Shown here one piece after another: positions 8,227 to 15,787 of a stretch of 17,410 nt of DNA. The position numbers and the translations under genes are program-made. Position 1 is the stretch's first letter; each line of letters begins with the position of its first letter. A model generated the notes under the pieces. It did not search any database. It was not told where the DNA came from and saw nothing but the letters and a program-made list of their open reading frames with translations. The stretch spans positions 1,044 to 18,453 of the forward strand of contig DPWB01000404.1 in assembly GCA_003527885.1 (NCBI GenBank), written 5' to 3'. Origin of the DNA: Candidatus Competibacteraceae bacterium (GTDB lineage: Bacteria; Pseudomonadota; Gammaproteobacteria; Competibacterales; Competibacteraceae).

Positions 8227-9417
8227 ATGCTCCCTTCCGACCTGCTGTTTTCCTCCAAGCGCGGCGCGCAGGTGTATCCGCGTTTTTTGCGGCGCGAACA
8301 GCACCTGTGGGCCGAGCAGGTTTTGAACCTGATCCGCGAACACCAGCACCGGCCGCGCGGTGAATTGCAAGCCGCGTTGCGCGCCTTGGAAGGCGATTCG
8401 CCCGATTACCGCATCGTGCGCGGCTTCTCTCATCTGGCGTTGAACGCCGCCGAATTCACTTTGGCGACCGGCGAGCTGGAGCCGGAAACGTTGCGGCGCG
8501 AGGTGTTCGCGCTGGCGGCCGAACGCGGTGGTTACGGGGAAACTCAGGCTAAAGCGGTGTTGGAAACCGTCGCGCCCCGCTATCGGCTGGAAGCGGACGC
8601 CTTGCGGGAATCGCTCTACGCCGACTTGCCGGAAAATCACCTGTTGACCGTGCTGCCGGAGTTCACGCCGGACAAGCTGGTGGACCGTTACAATCTCGCC
8701 CAGGCGCAGGGGCTGCTGTACTCGGCGCTCTATCTGCGCCTCACCGCCCACCGCAACGTGCCCGGCGAATACCGGCGGCTGTTCCAGCACCTCAAGTTTC
8801 ACGGGCTGATGTACGCCGTCGAGGGCAACCTGGATGACGGCTATCAGATTTACGTGGACGGCCCCGCCAGCCTGTTCAAGCAGACCCGCAAATACGGCCT
8901 GCAAATGGCGATGTTCCTGCCGGCGTTGCTGCGGGTCAGCCGCTGGGAGATGGAGGCGGTGTTGCAGCGAGACGGTCAGGAGCTGAGTTACCGGCTCGAT
9001 TCGCAGTCGCCGCTTAGGTCGTTGCAAGCCCCGCCACCAGCCTATGACAGCCTGCTGGAAGAGCGTTTCGCCGTCCGTTGGGATAAGCTCGGCACGGCCT
9101 GGGCGCTGGAGCGGGAGGTGGAAATCGTCGATCTGAAGGGTACGGTGTTCGTCCCCGATTTCGCCTTGCGCCACACCGATGGCCGTATCGCCCATGTCGA
9201 GATCATGGGTTTTTGGCACCCGGATTATCTGCGCCGCAAGCTGGATAAATTGCGGCGCGCCGCCATGCCGGATTTGATCGTCGCCGTTTCGGAGCGCTTG
9301 AATGTCGGCGCGGATGATTTTCGCGAGATTCCCGGCCCGGTGATTTTCTTCAAGGGCAAGCTGGAGCCCCGGCAGGTACTGGCCGTACTGGAACCGTCGG
9401 GAACTGCGGCTGATTGA
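8227..9417 (+). CDS. DUF790 / Bax1-family nuclease, partner of XPB-like helicase
   Basis: The product is 396 residues, starting 10 bp after the helicase stop, so the two are almost surely co-transcribed. The N-terminus M-L-P-S-D-L-L, the tract L-x-H-L-K-F-H-G-L and the C-terminal nuclease core match DUF790. The core reads V-P-D-F (D311), then H-V-E-I-M-G-F-W (E325), then Y-L-R-R-K-L (K338), with E-E-R-F about 25 residues before the Asp. This fits a PD-(D/E)xK-like fold in which the Lys of the E-x-K position is Met327; Lys338 may substitute (inference). Archaeal Bax1 binds XPB and is a structure-specific DNA endonuclease whose activity is coupled to the helicase (established). No signal peptide is visible, so it should act in the cytoplasm on DNA. 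I see no clear SD sequence, and translational coupling to the helicase is likely. Confidence 0.88.
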   Translation: MLPSDLLFSSKRGAQVYPRFLRREQHLWAEQVLNLIREHQHRPRGELQAALRALEGDSPDYRIVRGFSHLALNAAEFTLATGELEPETLRREVFALAAERGGYGETQAKAVLETVAPRYRLEADALRESLYADLPENHLLTVLPEFTPDKLVDRYNLAQAQGLLYSALYLRLTAHRNVPGEYRRLFQHLKFHGLMYAVEGNLDDGYQIYVDGPASLFKQTRKYGLQMAMFLPALLRVSRWEMEAVLQRDGQELSYRLDSQSPLRSLQAPPPAYDSLLEERFAVRWDKLGTAWALEREVEIVDLKGTVFVPDFALRHTDGRIAHVEIMGFWHPDYLRRKLDKLRRAAMPDLIVAVSERLNVGADDFREIPGPVIFFKGKLEPRQVLAVLEPSGTAAD

Positions 9418-9452
9418 AGGTAGGCCCGTCAGAGCGCGCTTGGCGGCCGGCG

Positions 9453-9836
9453 TTACTGCCGGGGACCGTCAACGATGTCCACCAAGATATCGCCGTGAAA
9501 AACCAGCGTCTTGAGCAAGGTTCCCCGGCCCAGGTTATATTCCCATTTGTAGACGGGAATGACGCGGCGATATTCGGTTTCGTAGCCCGGCAGCCCATAG
9601 GGCAACGGCATGGGCCTGACCGGGTAATAGCCATCGTTGTAGCGCACGGCTTGCTCGATGAACCCGTCTTGCCAGGCATGACGCGGCTCGCCGCAGGCGT
9701 CCAACACCTGCGATTGAGAATTGCCGGTTTGCACCACGTAGCGACCGCAGCGCAGGCTGTCGGCGGACGCCACCGCTGCGACCGCGCCCAACGCCAGCAA
9801 TGCTGCCATGATAACCAAGCGCCTTAACCCGCGCAT
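9453..9836 (-). CDS. Exported DUF2845 domain protein
   Basis: The product is 127 residues from the ATG whose codon ends at 9836, preceded by a good SD (GGGAG, 8 nt spacing). The frame extends 12 codons upstream, but that start would place charged residues before the signal sequence. The N-terminus is a typical signal peptide (M-R-G-L-R-R, hydrophobic core, A-S-A-D). The mature part begins L-R-C-G-R-Y-V-V-Q-x-G and continues V-L-D-A-C-G-E-P, the DUF2845 signature with two conserved cysteines. It is probably periplasmic; function unknown. It converges with the DUF790 gene (35 bp between stops) and diverges from the GDT1-family gene. I see no functional link to either neighbour. Confidence 0.85.
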   Translation of the reverse strand: MRGLRRLVIMAALLALGAVAAVASADSLRCGRYVVQTGNSQSQVLDACGEPRHAWQDGFIEQAVRYNDGYYPVRPMPLPYGLPGYETEYRRVIPVYKWEYNLGRGTLLKTLVFHGDILVDIVDGPRQ

Positions 9837-10002
9837 GTCGTTTGCTCCCGGTCGAAAATCGGCCTCAGCCACGCTGGCGCCTTGGGGCGTGTCCTCAAAT
9901 TGACTGGCGAGCCCGAACGGCTTTCGCGATCATCCGACAAGGCGCTTTACTGCCGCAATTGTTTATCATGCCCCATTCTGACCCTCACCGCCGAAAACAA
10001 TT

Positions 10003-10587
10003 ATGAACGATTTTGTGTTGACTGCCTCGACCGCGTTGGGCTTGGTCGCACTGGCTGAACTGGGCGATAAAACCCAACTGGTTTGTATGACCTTGGCGGC
10101 CCGCCACCCGCCGATGCCGGTTTTGCTCGGTGCGATCGTGGCCTTCGCCATCCTGAATCTGCTGGCGGTATCGTTCGGCGCCGCCGCCGCCGCGTGGTTG
10201 CCGGAATGGCTGGTTGCCGCCGCGGTGGCGATACTGTTTGCGGTGTTCGGCATCAATGCGCTGCGGGAGGCCGGCGAGGAAGCCGCCGAGATTCGGGAGC
10301 GTGACGGGCGGAGCGTGTTTCTATCGGCTTTTGCCATGATTTTTCTGGCCGAACTGGGCGACAAGACCCAACTGGCGGTCGCCGGGCTGGCCGGCACCCA
10401 GGCCGCTTTGCCGGTCTGGGTCGGCGGCACGCTGGCGCTGGCGCTGACCTCGGCGCTGGGGGTATTGGCGGGCCAAACCGTGTTGCGCCGCTTGCCGCTC
10501 CACATAGTGCATCGGGTCAGCGCCGCGCTGTTTCTGTTGTTGGCCGCGGTCGCCGCTTGGCGGGCGGTCGCCGCGCTGTCCGCCTAA
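10003..10587 (+). CDS. GDT1/TMEM165 (UPF0016) family cation transporter
   Basis: This is a membrane protein of 194 residues with two homologous halves, each carrying the family signature ELGDKTQL (residues 19-26 and 117-124). About six hydrophobic segments are visible, with a central charged loop rich in Glu and Arg (about residues 88-105). Members of this family export Mn2+ or exchange Ca2+/Mn2+ for H+. The acidic residues of the two E-x-G-D motifs form the metal path (established knowledge). Bacterial members characterised so far are manganese exporters, so Mn2+ efflux is the best guess. The ATG at 10003 puts the first motif at the usual place. No strong SD is visible. rarD follows after 20 bp on the same strand. 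Confidence 0.9.
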   Translation: MNDFVLTASTALGLVALAELGDKTQLVCMTLAARHPPMPVLLGAIVAFAILNLLAVSFGAAAAAWLPEWLVAAAVAILFAVFGINALREAGEEAAEIRERDGRSVFLSAFAMIFLAELGDKTQLAVAGLAGTQAALPVWVGGTLALALTSALGVLAGQTVLRRLPLHIVHRVSAALFLLLAAVAAWRAVAALSA

Positions 10588-10607
10588 GCGGCGGTTATCG
10601 CGCCATC

Positions 10608-11546
10608 ATGCGCTTTTCGGCACGCCCCTCGTCGAGCGCCGCGCCATCCGACCGGGATCCGACCGGCGTGCTGTATGCGCTGGGTTGTTTCAGCTTCTGG
10701 GGCGCGTTCCCGGTTTACTTCAAGTTCCTGTATGACGTTACCGCGCTGGAAGTGCTGGCGCATCGCATTTTGTGGTCGGTCGTGGTCTTGCTGGCGCTGA
10801 TGCTGTGGCAAGGGCAGGGAGCCGCTCTGGTCGCGGCCTTGCGCGACCGGCGGCGGTTGCGGTTTTACCTGGGGACTAGCCTGCTGATTTCAGTCAACTG
10901 GCTGCTCTATATCTGGGCCGTACAGAACAACCGCATCGTGGAGGCCAGTCTCGGCTACTACATTAACCCGCTGGTCAATGTCGTGCTGGGCGTGCTGTTT
11001 CTGCGGGAACGCTTGAACGGACGGCAGTGGAGCGCGATCGCCATCGCCGCCGCCGGCGTGCTGGTGCTGGTCGTCGGTCATGGCGCGTTTCCCTGGGTCT
11101 CGCTGGCCCTGGCTTTCAGTTTTGGCAGCTACGGGTTGCTGCGCAAAAAGGACGGGCAGAGCGCGACGCTGGGGTTGTGTGTGGAAACGGTGTTGCTGGC
11201 GCCGTTTGCCCTGCTCTTGCTGGTCGGGCTGACCGCCAACGGGGTCGGCGCGTTCGGGCAACGCGGTCGGGTGACCGACCTGTTGCTGCTGGCCGCCGGC
11301 CCGATCACCGTTGTCCCCCTGGTGTTGTTTCTGGAAGCGGGCCGACGGTTGCGCCTGTCCACGCTCGGCCTGATTCAATACCTGACTCCGACCCTGCAAT
11401 TTTTGTTGGGCGTCATCGTTTACCGGGAAGCGTTCACCGCGATCCATTGGGCGGCGTTCGGTTGTATCTGGCTGGCGCTGGCGCTGTACAGCGCCGATGC
11501 TTACCTGCACCAGCAAAGCCGTCTTGAGCCCGTAAAACCAGGGTGA
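10608..11546 (+). CDS. rarD: RarD-type EamA family permease
   Basis: An inner-membrane protein of 312 residues with about ten transmembrane segments. It contains the RarD signatures N-W-L-L-Y-I-W-A-V, E-A-S-L-G-Y-Y-I-N-P-L-V-N and L-R-L-S-T-L-G, and a length typical of RarD (about 300). E. coli RarD is linked to chloramphenicol resistance by name, but its natural substrate is not settled; other EamA proteins export amino acids and metabolites. I chose ATG 10608. The frame is open from a TTG at 10557, but that would overlap the preceding gene and add a non-conserved Arg-rich extension. The 20-bp gap suggests co-transcription with the upstream cation transporter. Confidence 0.9.
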   Translation: MRFSARPSSSAAPSDRDPTGVLYALGCFSFWGAFPVYFKFLYDVTALEVLAHRILWSVVVLLALMLWQGQGAALVAALRDRRRLRFYLGTSLLISVNWLLYIWAVQNNRIVEASLGYYINPLVNVVLGVLFLRERLNGRQWSAIAIAAAGVLVLVVGHGAFPWVSLALAFSFGSYGLLRKKDGQSATLGLCVETVLLAPFALLLLVGLTANGVGAFGQRGRVTDLLLLAAGPITVVPLVLFLEAGRRLRLSTLGLIQYLTPTLQFLLGVIVYREAFTAIHWAAFGCIWLALALYSADAYLHQQSRLEPVKPG

Positions 11547-11582
11547 GGTCCGGGTGGTGGCGCTAGGGTGTCCCTGGTCGCC

Positions 11583-11617
11583 GAGTCCTCTTGACCGGCT
11601 CAAGCGGCCGGTGACTC
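11583..11617. terminator. Nested inverted repeat between convergent genes
   Basis: In the 69-bp gap between the stops of rarD and the HDOD-GGDEF gene, GAGTC (11583-11587) pairs with GACTC (11613-11617) and ACCGGC (11594-11599) pairs with GCCGGT (11607-11612), leaving a one-sided bulge. A competing small hairpin, CTTGA-CCGGC-TCAAG (11590-11604), uses the same bases. There is no T-run in either direction. The position suits a bidirectional transcription end, but this is tentative. Confidence 0.4.
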
Positions 11618-13235
11618 ATTGACCGTAAACGAACAGCTGATCGGGGCCGGCGCGTTTGGCGGCAGCGAGCGCTTCTTCGGCGGCTTGCAGCAATTCCTCG
11701 GCGGTGATGCTCTCGGCGAAACCGGAGTCGGGATACGTCGCCAATCCGGCGCAAAAGGTGATATGCAGGCTATTTTCTCCGCCCAAGGTCGGTTCCCACT
11801 GGCGGGCCAGCTCCTGCAAGCGCGCCAACAGGTGGCGGCCCGGTTCTGCGCCGCTGGCCGGCAGCAGCAGCGCGAACTCGTCGCCGCCGTGGCGGGCTAC
11901 CGTATCGTGGCGGCGGATGTTGGCCCCGAACAGACGGCACAGCACGATCAATACCTGATCGCCGACCGCTTGGCCGCGCGTTTCGTTGATCTGCGTGCAA
12001 TGGTCCAGATCCACCAGCACCAAGGTCAGGGGCCAGTTCTGAGCTTTGGCGGTCGTCAGCTCCCGGCGCAGGATGTCTTCAAAGTAAGCACGGTTGAACA
12101 GTCCGGTCAGCGAATCGAAGACGTACTCGTCATCGAGCGGGAGCTGGGGGTGCAAGCCCGCGGGCGGGCTGGAGCCGATCACGGTAACCGGTCGCTCCGC
12201 CAAAAAATCGGCCGCCGCGACCGCGGCGACGCCAGTCCCAGGGGGATGACCCCCGCTCGCCAGCGCGGCCATCTCTTGCCGGTTGCGTACGGTCAGCGCC
12301 TCGCGGGCCTGATCGAGAATGCCGGCGATCTCGGTGGCATCCAAGGTCTTGATCTGGAAAAGCTCGGCCATTTCAGGGAGTTTGGCTCCGACCGAGCCTA
12401 ACAGCTCCACGTAATCTTGCGCGGCCAAGCCGAACCACTGGCGGGCCAGTTCCGCGATCTGGGGCGAATTTTGCCAGTAGCCGGGACGGACCCAGATATC
12501 GGCCAAGCGCACCGAGAGCGCCACGCATTCGACCAAGCTTCTGTGAGGTTCGGGCACCAGCGGATCGCTCGGATCGAGGCTGCCGGCCACCGCGTGACAC
12601 AGATAATCCGGCAAGCCCCAACGGTTTAACAGCCAGGAGCCCACTTGAGTGTGATCGACTTGCAAGCGAACCCGTTCCAGCCGGGCCAGCCGCTCGACAT
12701 CTAAAACGGCCGAACCGTCCAACTGGCGGTCGCCGGACTCGTCCAGCAAGGTGGCATATTGATCGGGCATCATGATGGCCAACGCCAGAATCCCGATGCC
12801 GTGCAGCAGCCCGGCCAGGAACAGTTCCTCCAGGTTTTTCAACCCGAGCCGTTCGCCCAAAGTGCGGCAAGCGGTGGCCGCCAGCAGCGAGCGACGCCAA
12901 AATTGCTCCGTGTCCAACGGGATTCCGTTGATGCCGCGCGAGCTGGCCATCAGCGAAAAGCCCAGGGCCAGCGCCAGCGTGCCTTGTAGCCCCAACAAAT
13001 TCAAAACCTGCCGCAGGTTGGTCGCCTTGCGGCGCACGCCGTACAGCGGCGAATTCGCGACCCGGAACAGTTTGGTCACCAGGGCGGGATCCATGGCGAT
13101 CACCCGCGCCACATCGTTGAGATGAACTTCCGGATTGTTGGCGAGTTCGATGATTCTGAGGGCGACCGCCGGCAAGGTCGGCAGGTTGCCGCAGAAACTC
13201 AACCGTTGTTCCAGTTCTACATGCATGATGGTCAT
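11616..13235 (-). CDS. HDOD-GGDEF signalling protein (putative diguanylate cyclase)
   Basis: The product is 539 residues. An N-terminal HDOD domain covers about residues 10-215 (L-P-T-L-P-A-V, V-I-x-x-D-P-A-L, R-V-A-N-S-P-L-Y-G, L-L-H-G-I-G). A linker of about 150 residues follows, then a GGDEF domain at about 370-539. The HD pair is H145-G146, in line with HDOD domains not being metal phosphohydrolases. The cyclase active-site motif GGDEF is intact (450-454). An RxxD inhibitory site (R441-R-H-D444) sits five residues before it, as in product-inhibited cyclases. The substrate segment D-L-D-H-C-T-Q-I-N-E departs from the usual D-x-D-x-F-K-x-x-N-D, so activity may be reduced (inference). No membrane segment is seen. 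Start: ATG 13235, or ATG 13226 three codons in, which has a GGATG upstream. It is divergent from a GGDEF-EAL gene. Confidence 0.9.
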   Translation of the reverse strand: MTIMHVELEQRLSFCGNLPTLPAVALRIIELANNPEVHLNDVARVIAMDPALVTKLFRVANSPLYGVRRKATNLRQVLNLLGLQGTLALALGFSLMASSRGINGIPLDTEQFWRRSLLAATACRTLGERLGLKNLEELFLAGLLHGIGILALAIMMPDQYATLLDESGDRQLDGSAVLDVERLARLERVRLQVDHTQVGSWLLNRWGLPDYLCHAVAGSLDPSDPLVPEPHRSLVECVALSVRLADIWVRPGYWQNSPQIAELARQWFGLAAQDYVELLGSVGAKLPEMAELFQIKTLDATEIAGILDQAREALTVRNRQEMAALASGGHPPGTGVAAVAAADFLAERPVTVIGSSPPAGLHPQLPLDDEYVFDSLTGLFNRAYFEDILRRELTTAKAQNWPLTLVLVDLDHCTQINETRGQAVGDQVLIVLCRLFGANIRRHDTVARHGGDEFALLLPASGAEPGRHLLARLQELARQWEPTLGGENSLHITFCAGLATYPDSGFAESITAEELLQAAEEALAAAKRAGPDQLFVYGQ

Positions 13236-13268
13236 CCAAAGCTAAAGTCGCGGCGAAAACTGCCGACT

Positions 13269-13297
13269 ATTATTGAAATCGGCTATAAAAAAACCAA
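13269..13297 (-). promoter_or_regulatory. Candidate promoter for the HDOD-GGDEF gene
   Basis: Reading the minus strand, TTGGTT (13292-13297) is followed 17 nt later by AATAAT (13269-13274), a 5/6 match to the -10 box; the -35 matches only 3/6. It would start transcription about 25 nt before ATG 13235. It lies in the AT-rich gap between the two divergent c-di-GMP genes. Confidence 0.35.
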
Positions 13298-13342
13298 GTT
13301 TTAAATAAAATTTTTTTAAACGCTGTTTAGAATAGTGGCTCT
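13281..13342. promoter_or_regulatory. AT-rich divergent regulatory region
   Basis: Between the two divergent signalling genes the sequence turns sharply AT-rich, with A- and T-tracts (for example 13284-13292 and 13307-13319), against a GC-rich surrounding. Such tracts suit promoters, bending or binding by H-NS/IHF-like proteins. A TAGAAT at 13328-13333 resembles a -10 box for the rightward gene but is too near its ATG (13343) to leave a normal leader. The rightward promoter is therefore not resolved. Confidence 0.4.
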
Positions 13343-15703
13343 ATGATCGACGAACCCGACGGCAAGCAGGGCCAGAAGACCGATTTTCACTGCCAGCACT
13401 GTGGTTCTCTCCAGGACAGGTTGGCGGCGCTACAAGTTGAGCTGGGCCAGCTCCGGCAGGAGTTTCGCCGCAGCCAGATCATCGCGCATGTCATCGAAGA
13501 ACTGCACCGTCTGGCGAACCGTCAGGCCACCATCGGCGAGCTGGGCGAGCTGATGGTGAACTTGCTGGTGGAGGTGTTAGCGGCGGATAGCGCCGCTTTG
13601 TTGAAATGGGATGGGCGGCGGGGCCGATTCATCGTCGCGTACGGTCGGAGTTTGCCCTCGGATTGGGAGCTGGCACTGGCTTCGTCCGAGGCTCCCGATG
13701 GCTGCGATTCGTCCCGATACCCGCAGGCGGCGTCGCAATTCGTGGAAATCCTGAATCGGAGCGCGACGCTGCGTCGCTGGATCTGGGTGTGCCACCGGCG
13801 CACCGGGCTGGCCCTGTTGTTGGGCGATGCCTTGGACAGCGGCCTGAACCGCAACCGTTTCAATGCCGACGACCATCGCATCGCCGAGACGGCGCTCGCT
13901 GTTTACGTCACCTTGCACCATCTGGACCGCACGGAAACCGCGCTCAAATATTCGGAAACCAAATATCAAGCGTTGTTCGACGGCGCGACCGACGCCTTGG
14001 CCGTGCTCGATCCAGATAGCGGTCTGATTCTCGATCACAACCGCCAAGCTCAGGAAATTTTCGGCGACAGCGCGGGCGGCAGGCGCCGGCGCACGCTGGA
14101 AGACTGCTTGTTCGGCGCCGATGGCGCCGTGCGGGACTCCCTGGCCCGGCACCGCGCCCGAGCGCTGGCGGGGGAAACGACGCCGGTCGAGTACCGGTTC
14201 CGCGACGCCGCCAACCAGCCGTTCTGGATCGAGCTGCACTTCAAAACGGTTGAGATCGAGGGGCAGTTGCAACTGTTGGCGATCTTGCGCGATATTTCCG
14301 AGCGCAAGCAGGTTGAAGCCCGCTTGCAATATCACGCCTTGCACGACGCCCTGACCGGGTTGCCCAACCGGGCCATGATCCTGGGGAAACTTCAGGAAAT
14401 GCTCGATAGCCGCTATCCCCGCCACGAGCTGTCGGCGTTGCTGCTACTGGACATCAACCGCTTCAAAGTGATCAACGACAGTTTGGGCCACGACATCGGT
14501 GACCGGATGCTGGCGGTGATCGGGCAGCGCTTGCAATCCTGTTTGCGCGTCGGAGACATCGTCGCCCGCTTGGGCGGCGATGAGTTTTTGCTGCTGCTGG
14601 CCGAGTTGCGCCAGCCGGGCGACGCGATGATCTGCGCCGAACGCGTCCATCAAAGCTTGTCCGACTCTTTTTACATCGGCGATCATGAAATTCACGCCAC
14701 GGCCAGCATCGGGATCGCGTTGAACCAGGGCGACCGCCAGCGCGCGGAAGACATGCTCCGCGATGCCGATATCGCGCTGCATCAAGCCAAGGCGCGGGGC
14801 AAGGATCAGCCTTACGTCCTGTTCGACTCGGCCATGTACGACCAGATGGTCCGGCTCATGCAACTGGAGCGCGATCTGCGCCGCGCCCTGGAACAACGGG
14901 AATTCGAGGTGTTCTATCAGCCGATCATCAATCTGGCCACCGGCGCGCTGAAAGGCTTCGAAGCGCTGGTGCGCTGGCGGCATCCCGAGCGCGGGCTGGT
15001 CTCGCCGGCCGATTTCATTCCCGTGGCCGAAGAAACCATGCTGATCGTGCCGCTGGGCCGGGAAGTGTTGGCTGACGCCTGCCGTCGGTTGGCGACCTGG
15101 AGCCGCTGCTACCCGGAACGGATGCCCATTACCCTCTGCGTCAACCTGTCCAGCCGCCAGTTGCTCGATGGCGGTCTGTTCGAAGATATTCGCCGCCTGT
15201 TGGCGGAAACCGGGTGCGATCCGGCGCTATTGGAGTTGGAAATCACCGAAAGCGTGTTGATCGACAACAGCGATACCGCCCGCGCGCTGTTGAACAGCTT
15301 GCGCGATCTGTCCATTCGCCTGTCGCTGGACGATTTCGGCACCGGCTATTCCTCGTTGAGTTATCTGCACCAGTTCCCTTTCGATACCATCAAGATCGAC
15401 CGGACTTTCATCCAGACCATGGACCAGAGCGACGGCCGTCTGGAGATCGTGCGCGCCATTATCGCCCTCGCGCGCGCCTTGGGAAAAAACGTGGTCGCCG
15501 AGGGTCTGGAAACCTTGGAACAGGTCGATTTGCTGACGAGCCTGGGCTGCGACTTCGGTCAGGGCTACTACTTCGCGCGGCCGATGAACGCGGTCGCGGC
15601 CGAATCGTTCTTGACCAAGGCCAGCGTGCTGTCGGCGGCGGAGCGGTCGGTCGGCTGGGCCGGCGCCGTTGCGCCCAGAGACTATCGAGCGGCGTCGAGC
15701 TGA
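13343..15703 (+). CDS. GAF-PAS-GGDEF-EAL c-di-GMP turnover protein
   Basis: The product is 786 residues and apparently cytoplasmic (no signal peptide or membrane helix). Layout: an N-terminal C-x-x-C and short coiled-coil (about 15-50); a GAF-like domain (about 50-195); a PAS domain (about 205-325, K-Y-Q-A-L-F-D-G-A-T-D-A-L-A-V-L-D); GGDEF (about 330-490); EAL (about 510-765). GGDEF is intact at 411-415, with an RxxD I-site (R-V-G-D, 402-405) and canonical N-R-F-K-V-I-N-D. EAL is also intact: F-E-A-L-V-R-W (539-545), V-N-L-S-S-R-Q, E-I-T-E-S, D-D-F-G-T-G-Y-S-S (663-671) and A-E-G-L-E-T. Both cyclase and phosphodiesterase activity are therefore possible. In many such hybrids the EAL activity dominates and GGDEF acts as a GTP sensor (family knowledge). 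GAF and PAS are likely to sense a small ligand, gas or redox state; the signal cannot be told from sequence. Confidence 0.93.
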   Translation: MIDEPDGKQGQKTDFHCQHCGSLQDRLAALQVELGQLRQEFRRSQIIAHVIEELHRLANRQATIGELGELMVNLLVEVLAADSAALLKWDGRRGRFIVAYGRSLPSDWELALASSEAPDGCDSSRYPQAASQFVEILNRSATLRRWIWVCHRRTGLALLLGDALDSGLNRNRFNADDHRIAETALAVYVTLHHLDRTETALKYSETKYQALFDGATDALAVLDPDSGLILDHNRQAQEIFGDSAGGRRRRTLEDCLFGADGAVRDSLARHRARALAGETTPVEYRFRDAANQPFWIELHFKTVEIEGQLQLLAILRDISERKQVEARLQYHALHDALTGLPNRAMILGKLQEMLDSRYPRHELSALLLLDINRFKVINDSLGHDIGDRMLAVIGQRLQSCLRVGDIVARLGGDEFLLLLAELRQPGDAMICAERVHQSLSDSFYIGDHEIHATASIGIALNQGDRQRAEDMLRDADIALHQAKARGKDQPYVLFDSAMYDQMVRLMQLERDLRRALEQREFEVFYQPIINLATGALKGFEALVRWRHPERGLVSPADFIPVAEETMLIVPLGREVLADACRRLATWSRCYPERMPITLCVNLSSRQLLDGGLFEDIRRLLAETGCDPALLELEITESVLIDNSDTARALLNSLRDLSIRLSLDDFGTGYSSLSYLHQFPFDTIKIDRTFIQTMDQSDGRLEIVRAIIALARALGKNVVAEGLETLEQVDLLTSLGCDFGQGYYFARPMNAVAAESFLTKASVLSAAERSVGWAGAVAPRDYRAASS

Positions 15704-15739
15704 GCGTCGCTCTCTTCGCGCCAAGGGGGGCCTTGCCGA

Positions 15740-15754
15740 AATTCATCTTGAATT
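15740..15754. repeat. Small inverted repeat after the GGDEF-EAL gene
   Basis: AATTCA and TGAATT form a perfect 6-bp stem around TCT, flanked by CCTT (15731-15734) and AAGG (15755-15758), which could extend the pairing past an asymmetric bulge. It may be a weak transcription end or a protein site. It overlaps the candidate -35 region of the peroxidase gene. Confidence 0.3.
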
Positions 15755-15773
15755 AAGGTTCGCGCGCTATACT
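15746..15773 (+). promoter_or_regulatory. Candidate promoter of the cytochrome c peroxidase gene
   Basis: TATACT (15768-15773) is a 5/6 match to the -10 box. TCTTGA (15746-15751), 16 nt upstream, is a weak -35. Transcription would begin near 15780, leaving a long AT-rich leader of about 137 nt before ATG 15917 that contains a palindrome starting about 8 nt into the transcript. The weak -35 suggests dependence on an activator (inference). Confidence 0.35.
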
Positions 15774-15787
15774 CCCACCGTTTGGGT

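Noticed and set aside
8203..8240. Possible frameshift joining the helicase and the DUF790 protein into one gene
   Set aside because: Each frame has its own proper end and start, the helicase C-terminus is complete past motif VI, and DUF790 begins with its typical N-terminus.
7990..9219. 409-codon minus-strand frame opposite the helicase and DUF790 genes
   Set aside because: It runs across the junction of two well-supported plus-strand genes, has a Gln/Arg/His-rich composition and no family signature; an antisense artefact of GC bias.
9414..9827. Plus-strand open frame overlapping the DUF2845 gene
   Set aside because: The minus-strand frame has a signal peptide, an SD sequence and family motifs, whereas the plus-strand translation has none.
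9837..10002. Manganese (yybP-ykoY) riboswitch in front of the GDT1-family gene
   Set aside because: Expected from the family's regulation elsewhere, but I could not find the conserved loop sequences or a convincing set of stems in these 166 bases.
10557..10607. Upstream TTG start for rarD
   Set aside because: It would overlap the preceding gene and add a non-hydrophobic Arg/Gly extension not typical of RarD; ATG 10608 is simpler.
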